The notes under the pieces: model-generated | The model's input: the letters and a program-made list of their open reading frames with translations, nothing else | Database searches by the model: none | Told to the model about the DNA's origin: nothing | Shown: piece by piece, positions 26,247-33,848 of the stretch | Layout of the letters: each line of letters opens with the position of its first letter | Numbering within the stretch: position 1 is the first letter of the stretch | Origin: Butyricimonas paravirosa | GTDB lineage: Bacteria > Bacteroidota > Bacteroidia > Bacteroidales > Marinifilaceae | DNA length: 64,000 nucleotides | Direction of reading: 5' to 3' | NCBI RefSeq assembly: GCF_032878955.1 | Contig: NZ_CP043839.1 | Span: 4,588,001 to 4,652,000 of the forward strand | Translations under genes and position numbers: made by a program

Positions 26247-26810
26247 ATGAAAAGAGTATTGTTAATTATATTATGCACTATGGGGTTATGGAGTGCTTGT
26301 ACTGAAGAAAAACCTAATTTTTATAGGGGTGGAGATGGGCTGTGTTTTTATTATGATCAAATTGGGCCATATGATTCTAATCCATATTTTGGAGAGGGAA
26401 TAGATGGGCGGGATTCCATGACGATTGTGTCTTCCACGAAGTTAAGAGATACGCTTTATTTTAGATTAATGGTTTATGGGCAAAAAAGTACGAAGGATCG
26501 TTATTTTTCTTTGAAACAAAGTACTCTTTCACATGTGGATAGTGTGAGTTATGTTAATGATTCAACGGCCGTTGCTGTAGAAGGGATAAATTTTGTTGCT
26601 TTTGATGATCCTGAAATGCAAAAATATTGTGTCATTCATCCGGATTCTTCCAGCGTGTATATACCGATTATAATGACGTATGATCCGAATACAGCAGGGG
26701 AAAGGCAAAATTTTTGCTTGTATTTTGAGATCGTTCCGAATGAGGAGATTTCTGTTTTTGACCCTCGGTTTTATCGTGCAGAGTTACGGATGAGACAAAC
26801 TGCATATTAA
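26247..26810 (+). CDS. DUF4843 domain-containing lipoprotein
   Basis: A 187-residue exported lipoprotein (signal peptide to WSAC, Cys18). The mature part has the features of DUF4843: an N-terminal FYYDQIGPYD strand, the central TLYFRLMVYGQKSTKDRYFSL, the VEGINFVAF segment and a C-terminal strand RAELRM. The DUF4843 family is known mainly from loci directly after susD and is thought to be a surface-exposed beta-sandwich; its role is not established. It is the last gene of the susC-susD transcript, since a strong intrinsic terminator follows. Confidence 0.8.
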   Translation: MKRVLLIILCTMGLWSACTEEKPNFYRGGDGLCFYYDQIGPYDSNPYFGEGIDGRDSMTIVSSTKLRDTLYFRLMVYGQKSTKDRYFSLKQSTLSHVDSVSYVNDSTAVAVEGINFVAFDDPEMQKYCVIHPDSSSVYIPIIMTYDPNTAGERQNFCLYFEIVPNEEISVFDPRFYRAELRMRQTAY

Positions 26811-26827
26811 TGAAAGATTATGATGGA

Positions 26828-26856
26828 CAGGAGGTAATGTTTACCTCTTGTTTTTT
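26828..26856 (+). terminator. Intrinsic terminator after the DUF4843 gene
   Basis: The stem arms 26828-26837 (CAGGAGGTAA) and 26841-26850 pair at 9 of 10 positions with a 3-base loop and are followed by six T. It separates susC-susD-DUF4843 from the thioredoxin genes. A weak promoter (TTTG at 26854-26857, N16, TAATTTTA at 26874-26881) starts right behind it. Confidence 0.8.
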
Positions 26857-26887
26857 GAATGATTATATCTCTGTAATTTTATAGTGT

Positions 26888-27973
26888 ATGAAAAAAATAA
26901 TATTATTCATTGTTAGCTCCCTATTTATAACTTCTTTATATGCTCAAACAAAATTTCAGGAATTGTCCCTGACGAAAGCGCTGGAGCTGGCAAAGAGTGA
27001 GAAAAAGTTAGTGTTTATTGATTGCTATACTTCATGGTGTGGCCCATGTAAGATTATGGCAAAAGAGGTTTTACCCCAAAAGGAAGTGGGTGATTTTTTG
27101 AACGAACTTTTCGTGTGTGTGAAATATGATATGGAAGAGGGAGAAGGGCCGGAGCTTGCGAAAAAGTACAAGGTGGATGCTTATCCCACGTTTTTATTGT
27201 TGAATGCAGATGGGGATTTAATTAATTCGATCGTGGGAATGACTCCAATGGGAGGAGAGTTTATTTATAAAGTAAAATTAGCTTTGGGAGAGATCTCTAC
27301 GGTGAAAATGGATTCCATGTATGCAGTTGGGAATCGAATGACTCGTTTTGTACTTTCTTATTTGAAAGCGTTAGAGGCAACCAAACAGTATGATAAAGCA
27401 AAAGTGGTTACAACTGATTTAATGAAGAATTTGAGTGATAGTCAAAAATCTTACGCAACGTATTGGTTTCTTTACGAGAATCCGAAAATATCCCCCGTGG
27501 GATCCGAAAATATCAACTACTTGTTGCGTCATGTGGATAATTTCCGTAAAGGTGTGGGGGTCGAGCCTGTGAATGCAAAATTAACTTCGATGTTTGAGAA
27601 TCAATTAGAGGATATGATCCGAGGAAGGAATAAAACAATAGATATAGCGGATGTGGAGGTGGTCGAGAAGAATTTAAAAGCTTGTAATTTACCAGGTAAG
27701 GATTATTTGTATGATTATGTTGCCTTGTTGAAAGGAATGTTTTCGTATGATGCAGATGTAGCATTTGCTGCTTTTATGAAGATTTTCCCCACGATGAAAG
27801 AGGAGAAGTTGAATTATTTATATTTCCGTCCAATCACTTTCCTAAAAGGAAAATGGGATGATCAACAGAAAAAGAAATTAATTGATTTGTCCTTGAAGTT
27901 ATCACCCGAAGTGAAAAATGTCGTGTTACAGGATGGACTGAAATATTTTGCAAAAGAGATTAAAAAGTTCTAA
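26888..27973 (+). CDS. Exported thioredoxin-fold protein with C-terminal helical domain
   Basis: A 361-residue periplasmic or outer-membrane-associated protein. A cleavable signal peptide (1-20, ending SLYAQ) is followed by a thioredoxin domain (about 25-135) with active site Cys51-Gly-Pro-Cys54. A conserved cis-Pro lies in DAYPTFLLL. The remaining 220 residues look alpha-helical with no recognised domain. An extra Cys46 lies five residues before the active site. It is the first of three thioredoxin-fold proteins in a row. The active-site Gly-Pro matches classical thioredoxin, favouring a reductant or disulphide-exchange role. Transcription may start just upstream after the terminator. Confidence 0.9.
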   Translation: MKKIILFIVSSLFITSLYAQTKFQELSLTKALELAKSEKKLVFIDCYTSWCGPCKIMAKEVLPQKEVGDFLNELFVCVKYDMEEGEGPELAKKYKVDAYPTFLLLNADGDLINSIVGMTPMGGEFIYKVKLALGEISTVKMDSMYAVGNRMTRFVLSYLKALEATKQYDKAKVVTTDLMKNLSDSQKSYATYWFLYENPKISPVGSENINYLLRHVDNFRKGVGVEPVNAKLTSMFENQLEDMIRGRNKTIDIADVEVVEKNLKACNLPGKDYLYDYVALLKGMFSYDADVAFAAFMKIFPTMKEEKLNYLYFRPITFLKGKWDDQQKKKLIDLSLKLSPEVKNVVLQDGLKYFAKEIKKF

Positions 27974-27989
27974 TTTATTCATGTAACTT

Positions 27990-28029
27990 GTGATGTTTAT
28001 GAACTTGGAAACAGGTTTATAAACATCAC
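27990..28029 (+). promoter_or_regulatory. Hairpin between the first and second thioredoxin-like genes
   Basis: GTGATGTTTATGAAC (27990-28004) and GTTTATAAACATCAC (28015-28029) pair at 14 of 15 positions around a 10-base loop. It includes the GTTTATAAAC word seen in the intergenic repeat family. No T tract follows, so an RNA processing or stability role is more likely than termination. Confidence 0.55.
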
Positions 28030-28052
28030 GGGTTTGTAAAATTGAAATAGGT

Positions 28053-28559
28053 ATGAATAAGTTATTCATTACATTTTTATTGTGCTTGCCTTTGTTTAGT
28101 TGGGCCGGGAAAGATGGAAATATAAAGGTTTTGAAAAAAGGAGATGTGTGTCCGAAATTCGTCTTTAAGGATGTCGACGGGGAAAAAATGTCGTTGGAGC
28201 AGTTCAAAGGGAAATACGTGGTGATCGACGTGTGGGCCTCATGGTGTCAGCCCTGTAAACAAGAGTTCCCGAATTTGAAAAAGTTGGAAGAAAAATATAA
28301 GGATAAAAATATTGTATTCGTGAGTATTTCCAGTGATGCTCAAGAAAGGCGCTGGCGTTTTGAGCTGGGCTTTTTGCGGGAGAGACTGGAATTGCAATGG
28401 TGGATAGTGGGTAACGAGAATTTTATGCGTGCTTTTGAAATTGCAGCCCTTCCGCGTATGATATTGCTGGACAAGGAGGGGCGAATCGCAGAATTAAAGT
28501 TACCAAAGCCTTCGGATCCGAAATTCGAGAAGATATTAAAAAAGTTGAGAGGATTATGA
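28053..28559 (+). CDS. TlpA/ResA-like exported thiol-disulphide oxidoreductase
   Basis: A 168-residue protein with a signal peptide (about 1-18, LCLPLFSWAG) and a single TlpA-type AhpC/thioredoxin domain. Its active site is Cys65-Gln-Pro-Cys68 in WASWCQPCKQEFP. The Cys-Gln-Pro-Cys dipeptide is found in periplasmic TlpA-type reductants. The segment VDGEKMSLEQFKGKYVVIDVWASW is the classic TlpA entry strand, and cis-Pro lies in IAALPRMILLD. It has no lipobox, so it should be soluble in the periplasm. It lies between two other thioredoxin-fold genes, 30 bases before the next. Confidence 0.93.
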   Translation: MNKLFITFLLCLPLFSWAGKDGNIKVLKKGDVCPKFVFKDVDGEKMSLEQFKGKYVVIDVWASWCQPCKQEFPNLKKLEEKYKDKNIVFVSISSDAQERRWRFELGFLRERLELQWWIVGNENFMRAFEIAALPRMILLDKEGRIAELKLPKPSDPKFEKILKKLRGL

Positions 28560-28589
28560 TTTTATTTTTGTTGCAAAAGTTAATTGATA

Positions 28590-29735
28590 ATGAAATTTAT
28601 TTATATACAGTTAGTTGTGGTTTTATGCCTTGGGATTGGGGGATGCCAACGAGGAGGATGGAAGGGGAAATATACTTTGACCGTGATGATGGAAACTAAT
28701 CCGCAAAATAAATTGTTCGTGTTTTATAAAGATGGGAGTGATAGCATTCGGGTGGATTCGGCGATTTATATGAATGGGAAATTTGAATTGAAGGGACGGA
28801 TACCTTACCCACAACGGGCATTGGTGCGTATGGATCAAAAGAATCCAACTTTCTTTGAGGATGCAGTTCGGTTCATGGATGATGCTATGTTTGTATTTCT
28901 TGAAGAGGGAGATATACAAGTGTTGGCTGAAAAGACGTTGAGAGGGGCTAGAGTAAGCGGAACACCATCAAATGTTGATTTACAGGTATATACGGATAGT
29001 ATCAGCTTTTATCGAGATTGGTTGGATGGATACCGAAAAAGATATGGTGAAGCGTACCGTAATCGTGATGACGTGGCTTTTATCAGTTTAAATAGGGAGA
29101 ATACTTTGATGGAAGGCAGGCTCTACGAGGTGGAAAAGCGTTTTTTTGACCAGCATCCGGGATCACTTGTTGCCTTAGATTGGTTGGGAAGAACGTATAA
29201 TATAGCCCGAGAAAAGTCAAAGATTATTCCCTTGTTTGAAATGTTGGATGAGGAGGTGAAAAATTCTGAATTAGGGCAGAGATATAGGAAACTCTTGGAA
29301 GAGACGGTCTCGGTGGAGATGGGAGGTATTGCTCCAGATTTTACAGCTAAAAATATAAATGGAAGAGACGTTTCGTTGAGTTCTTTCCGGGGGCAGTACG
29401 TGTTACTGGATTTTTGGGCGTCGTGGTGTGGACCTTGTCGTAAGGAAAATGTGAATGTGCTGGAAGTGTATAATCGTTTTAAAGATAAAGGGTTTACGGT
29501 AATAGGGTATTCTCTGGATGGTTCTGAAAAAGCATGGTTGAGGGCAGTGGAGAAGGATGGGATGCCTTGGGAGCAGTTGGCTGGGATGAATGGAGTGAAG
29601 GTCGATGCCTCAAAATTATATGGTGTGGTGGCTATTCCTAGTAATTTTTTGCTTGATCCGAAGGGAAAGATCGTGGGTATAGATTTGAGGGGTGAAGAGT
29701 TGGAGAAGGCTTTGGAGCAAATGTTTGAGGACTAG
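28590..29735 (+). CDS. TlpA-like lipoprotein with N-terminal DUF4369-like domain
   Basis: A 381-residue lipoprotein. ATG at 28590 is preferred over a TTG two codons upstream. The signal peptide ends in IGGC (Cys19). The N-terminal region (about 25-120) resembles DUF4369, common in Bacteroidota thioredoxin lipoproteins (FVFYKDGSDSIRVDSAIYMNGKFELKG). The C-terminal TlpA domain (about 245-381) has Cys280-Gly-Pro-Cys283 in WASWCGPCRKEN and cis-Pro in VVAIPSNFLLD. Like the two upstream genes it should act outside the cytoplasm; lipid anchoring to the outer membrane is probable. Its client proteins are not evident. Confidence 0.9.
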   Translation: MKFIYIQLVVVLCLGIGGCQRGGWKGKYTLTVMMETNPQNKLFVFYKDGSDSIRVDSAIYMNGKFELKGRIPYPQRALVRMDQKNPTFFEDAVRFMDDAMFVFLEEGDIQVLAEKTLRGARVSGTPSNVDLQVYTDSISFYRDWLDGYRKRYGEAYRNRDDVAFISLNRENTLMEGRLYEVEKRFFDQHPGSLVALDWLGRTYNIAREKSKIIPLFEMLDEEVKNSELGQRYRKLLEETVSVEMGGIAPDFTAKNINGRDVSLSSFRGQYVLLDFWASWCGPCRKENVNVLEVYNRFKDKGFTVIGYSLDGSEKAWLRAVEKDGMPWEQLAGMNGVKVDASKLYGVVAIPSNFLLDPKGKIVGIDLRGEELEKALEQMFED

Positions 29736-29865
29736 GGGGAAATCAGTAAGAGGATGTTTTAAATTGTTCGGGAATTACACTTTTTTAATAAGATGTAATA
29801 CCTCTTTTGAGAATTTGAAATGTCATGTACACGAAACGAAGATTATTGAATTAAAATAGATTAGT

Positions 29866-30789
29866 ATGAAGATGATAAATTATTGGCGCAAATTCTTGAG
29901 TATCGGTTTGTATTTGGTCGTATTCGGTACCGTAGCGTGTCAAGGACAAAAAAACGAAAAAGAGGTTGTGTATCGTGATTATACGCACATGGAGGCAGAT
30001 CTGTTGGATTCTTTGAAACGGGATGAGGTAAAAACGTTATTCCGTGGGGTGCATGTGTTACGGCAGCAGGCTCAGCAGGTAAAAGAGAGTACTCCAGTCC
30101 GGTTGGAATCTCAACGGGTAGAGAAGAAAAAATTGAGCCCACAAGATATGATCGAGAAGAGAAGGGGCAGCGTGTTGACTGTCAACAAGTATCATCGTGC
30201 GATGATGCATCCGGAAGGAGTGACAGGCTGGGCAACGGCAGTCGTGTTATCGAACGACGGGATTTGTGTCTCGAATTACCATGTGTTTTGGGAATTTCTG
30301 GACTCAACAGCTAAGTTGAATCCACGGGATAGTATTATGTTTGTTGCCACGGAAGAGGGGAGAGTATACCCGATTACCGAGATCTTGAGTTTTAATAAAG
30401 CTGCAGATGTGACTTTCTTCAAGATTGATACACGGGGAGATATGCTTACCCCGATACCATTGGGAAATGACCTCCCGGCGGGGACAGGGGTACATTTGTT
30501 AAGTCATCCGGAAGGATATCCGTATGCATACACGAACGGGGTGGTTATGCGAACAACGACTTCTGACGCTAAAGATCCCTTTGCACGCCGGATGGAACTT
30601 ACGGTTGATTACGCCAAGGGGTCAAGTGGGGGACCGATCATGGATGATTGTGGAAACATGGTGGCGATGGTGTCTAGTATACGTGCGATATTTTATTCTA
30701 ATCAGCCGCCTTATAGCCAGCAGATGAATGTGAAACTGACAATTCCTGTGAGTTCATTGAGAATGTTGATGCAGGGAAAGAATGAATAA
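29866..30789 (+). CDS. Trypsin-like (S1/HtrA-type) serine peptidase lipoprotein
   Basis: A 307-residue exported protein with a lipobox ending in GTVAC (Cys25). A chymotrypsin-fold domain starts at about residue 100. The catalytic triad is readable as His139 (CVSNYHVF), Asp181 (AADVTFFKID) and Ser254 (KGSSGGPI). The active site is therefore intact, unlike the lost zinc site of the locus-1 peptidase-like protein. No PDZ domain follows, so it is not a classical DegP. The region before the domain (26-100) is charged and may be a linker. It lies 130 bases after the third thioredoxin-fold gene and may process or activate proteins handled by the locus. Confidence 0.9.
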   Translation: MKMINYWRKFLSIGLYLVVFGTVACQGQKNEKEVVYRDYTHMEADLLDSLKRDEVKTLFRGVHVLRQQAQQVKESTPVRLESQRVEKKKLSPQDMIEKRRGSVLTVNKYHRAMMHPEGVTGWATAVVLSNDGICVSNYHVFWEFLDSTAKLNPRDSIMFVATEEGRVYPITEILSFNKAADVTFFKIDTRGDMLTPIPLGNDLPAGTGVHLLSHPEGYPYAYTNGVVMRTTTSDAKDPFARRMELTVDYAKGSSGGPIMDDCGNMVAMVSSIRAIFYSNQPPYSQQMNVKLTIPVSSLRMLMQGKNE

Positions 30790-30848
30790 AACTAGCATAT
30801 ATTCGAAAAAATATTTACCTTTGCCATGTATTATTGTAGGTATATCGA

Positions 30849-31229
30849 ATGAAAGTTTTTGTGAAATATTGCGTGTTGCTTTTGGTGGCAGTAATCTATC
30901 TTGGACAAGGGATAGATTCTACTCGTTATTTAGCAAAGGCAACGGGGCAAGAGCGACTTGTTTCACATGAGAAGGATGATTTTGAACGGTTAGCCATGCT
31001 GACGGCGATGAACGGAAATGCATTACCGGTCAACACGGTTCAGGATGTAACAAATGTGCAACCGACTTTTCGTTATTTGCAAAAAAATAATATTTCTGTT
31101 TATTTAGAAGAATATAAAAGGGTTTTTACTCCTTATTTTAGGTATATTGAAAACGATTATCTCGACTCTTTTGCGTTAAAGCAGGACGTTGGATACTATG
31201 TCTTTGCGTTGCGCGAAATCATTGTATGA
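30849..31229 (+). CDS. Small exported protein of unknown function
   Basis: A 126-residue protein with a hydrophobic N-terminal signal or anchor (about 4-20, FVKYCVLLLVAVIYLGQG) and a soluble remainder with many Tyr and Phe (VFTPYFRYIENDYLDS). I do not recognise a family. A TACCTTTG (30816-30823) 25 bases before the ATG fits a -7 box, so it may have its own promoter. It is 59 bases after the serine-peptidase gene, same strand, and could be a substrate or inhibitor, but nothing in the sequence shows this. Confidence 0.6.
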   Translation: MKVFVKYCVLLLVAVIYLGQGIDSTRYLAKATGQERLVSHEKDDFERLAMLTAMNGNALPVNTVQDVTNVQPTFRYLQKNNISVYLEEYKRVFTPYFRYIENDYLDSFALKQDVGYYVFALREIIV

Positions 31230-31372
31230 TTTTTGGTTTATTTGTAAAAACGCTGCTCGTTAATTATTAGCGGGTAGAGTTATGTCTTGACTGAATTGTA
31301 TTCGGGAACAAGAACATACGCATGAATATGTGGAAAAAATAAACTATTTAATTATACAAAAATTATAAAGTC

Positions 31373-31906
31373 ATGAGTGATAGTAAATTTGAATATATCG
31401 ATGATGTTCTCTTGAATGTAGATAAAGATAAAATAGAAAAAAAGAAAAAATCTCCTATAAAGCCTTTGGCATTGTTGATCTTGGGTGCTGCAATCCTTTG
31501 GTATGGTGCGAATTATATTAACACGGCTCAGAGTGATACGCTTTCTTCTGTTGTTATTATGATCGGTTTAGGTGTTGCAGCATGGGGAGTCGTGGCATTT
31601 TTGGTAAAGAAAGAGCGTTACGTTTACAAACCAACAGGAAAGGTGTTGAAGAAACATAAAGTGTATGTGGCTGCAAATCAGTCCTCACGATTGTATGATA
31701 TTTTGGAGCAAAATAGGTATGATGATTTACAATCATTGACCCGTTCCGGACAATCTAATTTAAGCTTGGAGGCTTATTGTAGTGAAGATGAACAATATGC
31801 TTTGTTACAAGTCATGGAATTCATTCCTTACAATGACGTGCCGATGACTCCTGTCAAAGTATGTGAAGGAACTCAGGCAAAACAAGTAGCTTATTTCTTA
31901 AAATAA
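31373..31906 (+). CDS. Two-helix membrane protein of unknown function
   Basis: A 177-residue protein. A charged N-terminus (KDKIEKKKKS) precedes two transmembrane helices (about 28-46, IKPLALLILGAAILWYGANY, and 55-75, SSVVIMIGLGVAAWGVVAFLV). A cytosolic C-terminal domain of about 100 residues follows (KPTGKVLKKHKVYV, EAYCSEDEQYALLQVMEFIPY). I do not recognise a named family. The last residues run into a convergent dyad shared with aroE. Coding potential is supported by a complete membrane-protein pattern and no overlap with other genes. Confidence 0.75.
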   Translation: MSDSKFEYIDDVLLNVDKDKIEKKKKSPIKPLALLILGAAILWYGANYINTAQSDTLSSVVIMIGLGVAAWGVVAFLVKKERYVYKPTGKVLKKHKVYVAANQSSRLYDILEQNRYDDLQSLTRSGQSNLSLEAYCSEDEQYALLQVMEFIPYNDVPMTPVKVCEGTQAKQVAYFLK

Positions 31907-31907
31907 T

Positions 31908-31934
31908 ACTCTGAACTATTAAGTAGTCCAGAGT
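31908..31934. terminator. Convergent dyad between the membrane-protein gene and aroE
   Basis: The 11-base arms 31908-31918 (ACTCTGAACTA) and 31924-31934 pair at 10 of 11 positions. It overlaps the last codons of aroE on the minus strand and may end transcription from both sides. T tracts are weak. Confidence 0.45.
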
Positions 31935-32659
31935 TTCCACGAATAATCGGCTTGCAGATAGAGCATCTGTAAGCCGTTTTTTATTCGTGCCCCTTGCTGT
32001 TCTCCACGGTGCATGAATTCGGTTATTTCCGGATTATAAATAAGGTCGAAAAGATAATGATTTGAGGAGAGAAGATGATAAGGAATGTCCGGACAATCGG
32101 TTATATGCGGCCACATCCCCACGGGGGTGGCGTTAATAATTAAAGGAGTGTTGGGTAGGTAACGGGCAACTTGGTTGTAGGAGATTTCAGAGGAAGAATG
32201 GGGGGTACGGCTAACCGTGAATACTTCTATTCCCAAAGAGGTAAGTGCATTCCGGACGGCTTTGGACGCTCCGCCAGTGCCTAAAAGTAAAGCTTGTGTA
32301 GGCGGTGTCTGGATAAATTCTAATAAAGATTCTCTGAAACCTAAGATGTCAGTGTTGTATCCGGTTAGGATGGAACCGGAAATCGTGTGTTCTACTTTCA
32401 CGGAATTAACGGCTCCGATTTTTCTGGCATCCTCGCTGATATGGTCTAAATAGGGAATGATCTTCTCCTTGTAAGGGATCGTGACGGCAAATCCTTTTAG
32501 CGAGGGGGTTGTTTTAATGACTTGTAGTGTCTGTTCAATATTATCAGATTCGAAGTTCACAAATTCTGCATCTATTTTTTCTGCCTTGAACTTCTCAGTG
32601 AAGTAAGTCTTTGAAAATGAATGTCCCAAAGGAAAACCGAGTAATCCGAAAAGTTGCAT
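31919..32659 (-). CDS. aroE: Shikimate dehydrogenase
   Basis: A 246-residue NADPH-dependent enzyme that reduces 3-dehydroshikimate to shikimate in aromatic amino-acid synthesis. The substrate site GHSFSKTYF is at 13-21; the catalytic Lys lies in VTIPYKEKI and the Asp in NTDILGF. The nucleotide-binding loop is LLGTGGASKAV. The closing segment NGLQMLYLQADYSWKLW carries the conserved Gln. The size is at the short end typical of Bacteroidales. A GTTTATAAAG-type repeat lies directly upstream of the start. It lies downstream of the DUF368 gene on the same strand, separated by that repeat. Confidence 0.96.
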   Translation of the reverse strand: MQLFGLLGFPLGHSFSKTYFTEKFKAEKIDAEFVNFESDNIEQTLQVIKTTPSLKGFAVTIPYKEKIIPYLDHISEDARKIGAVNSVKVEHTISGSILTGYNTDILGFRESLLEFIQTPPTQALLLGTGGASKAVRNALTSLGIEVFTVSRTPHSSSEISYNQVARYLPNTPLIINATPVGMWPHITDCPDIPYHLLSSNHYLFDLIYNPEITEFMHRGEQQGARIKNGLQMLYLQADYSWKLWTT

Positions 32660-32663
32660 GGGA

Positions 32664-32803
32664 GTTTATAAGGTTTGTAAGGTTTATAAGGTTTAAAAAG
32701 TTCGGGAGGCATAATTTCCTATGGAGTATTTATTTCATCTACAGTTGTTTTACGACAGATAAAGACACGGTCACTTTATGAACCTGACGAACTTTATAAA
32801 CCC
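32664..32803. repeat. Intergenic inverted-word repeat, GTTTATAAAG family (copy 2)
   Basis: The left arm (32664-32705) has four words of the type GTTTRTAAGG. The right arm (32772-32803) has the complementary ACTTTATGAAC and ACTTTATAAAC. The core is about 65 bases of unrelated sequence. It fills the gap between the DUF368 stop and the aroE start (both minus strand). Confidence 0.7.
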
Positions 32804-32811
32804 TTGATGAA

Positions 32812-33735
32812 CTATTTTTTTAGTACTACGGCTAGTTTTTCAATACCCCATATGAGTAAAATACCAATGATACACATGAGGATTGCCTGCCATACAAGAG
32901 GATCGCTCCCGTTAACTTGCTTGAAGGTATTGGGGAGAACGTTTTTTTCAACATCAAAAGCAATCCCGTTAACCAGTTCTGTATCTGTAATTTTCCAGGG
33001 CCAGATTTTGTTGAGTGATCCGACCATGAATCCTGTTAATAGGGCTACTGTCATTCCATGATAGTTTTTCAATAACCAGGATAGCAAGTGTGAGAAAGCG
33101 ACTATACCAGCCACAGCTCCAACTAAGAAGGTAAGTAGAACGGGAATGTTGAATTCGCTGACGGCGGTAATGATGTATTCGTATTTCCCTAAAAGTAACA
33201 GAATGAAGGCACCGGATATTCCCGGTAGGATCATGGCGCAAATGGCGATAGCCCCGGAAAGGAGAATAAACCACCAGTCATTCGGAGTACTGGTTGGGGA
33301 GAGAACCGTGATCGTGTACGCGATGATGGCGCCAACGATTAACGAGGTGATGGTTAGTATATCCCATTTTTTTATTTCTCTTGAAACCATGAGGGCAGAA
33401 ATAATGATGAGACCAAAGAAAAAGGACCAAATGTATAACGGGTGGGTTTCTAGCAAGTATTTCATCAATTTTGCCAGTGAAAATATGGATATGGCAATAC
33501 CTGCAACGACAGAAATTAAAAAGTTTCCGTTAATGTGTTTCCAAAACTCTTTTAACTGGAAGGTTCCCAACAAACGTAATGCTTTCAGGTTTATTGATCG
33601 AATCGACTCGATCAACTCTTCATAGATACCCGTGATAAATGCAATAGTACCTCCTGAAACACCCGGGATTACGTCTGCGGCACCCATGGCACATCCTCTA
33701 AGTACTAATAGTAAGTAGTTCTTTTTCTTCTCCAT
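32812..33735 (-). CDS. DUF368 membrane protein (undecaprenyl-phosphate translocase family, PopT-like)
   Basis: A 307-residue integral membrane protein with about eight to nine transmembrane helices. The N-terminal RGCAMGAADVIPGVSGGTIA and the mid-protein ILPGISGAFILLLLGKYEYI are the paired hallmark motifs of DUF368. Members of this family (PopT) are reported to recycle undecaprenyl phosphate across the inner membrane for cell-wall and polysaccharide synthesis. ATG at 33735 is preferred over a TTG two codons earlier. The window also encodes uppS, which makes the precursor of this lipid, about 4 kb away. Confidence 0.92.
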   Translation of the reverse strand: MEKKKNYLLLVLRGCAMGAADVIPGVSGGTIAFITGIYEELIESIRSINLKALRLLGTFQLKEFWKHINGNFLISVVAGIAISIFSLAKLMKYLLETHPLYIWSFFFGLIIISALMVSREIKKWDILTITSLIVGAIIAYTITVLSPTSTPNDWWFILLSGAIAICAMILPGISGAFILLLLGKYEYIITAVSEFNIPVLLTFLVGAVAGIVAFSHLLSWLLKNYHGMTVALLTGFMVGSLNKIWPWKITDTELVNGIAFDVEKNVLPNTFKQVNGSDPLVWQAILMCIIGILLIWGIEKLAVVLKK

Positions 33736-33796
33736 GAACAATAAATTAATTTCTTGATTTTAAATTTTAGATTTCCTTTCACGAATCAACATTTTT

Positions 33797-33839
33797 GATT
33801 TACGATTTATGAATCACCTGAAATCATAAATCGTAAATC
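33797..33839. repeat. Intergenic inverted repeat, GATTTACGATTTATGA family
   Basis: GATTTACGATTTATGA (33797-33812) and its perfect 16-base complement (33824-33839) surround an 11-base loop. It sits between the stop of the DUF4301 gene and the start of the DUF368 gene. Related words recur at 40955-41018, 52283-52382 and 59619-59706. Confidence 0.85.
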
Positions 33840-33848
33840 TAAATTCAT

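Noticed and set aside
7652..31229. Polysaccharide utilisation loci
   Set aside because: Although SusC/SusD pairs are present, there are no glycoside hydrolases, lyases, sulphatases, esterases or hybrid two-component sensors. Glycan uptake is not supported.
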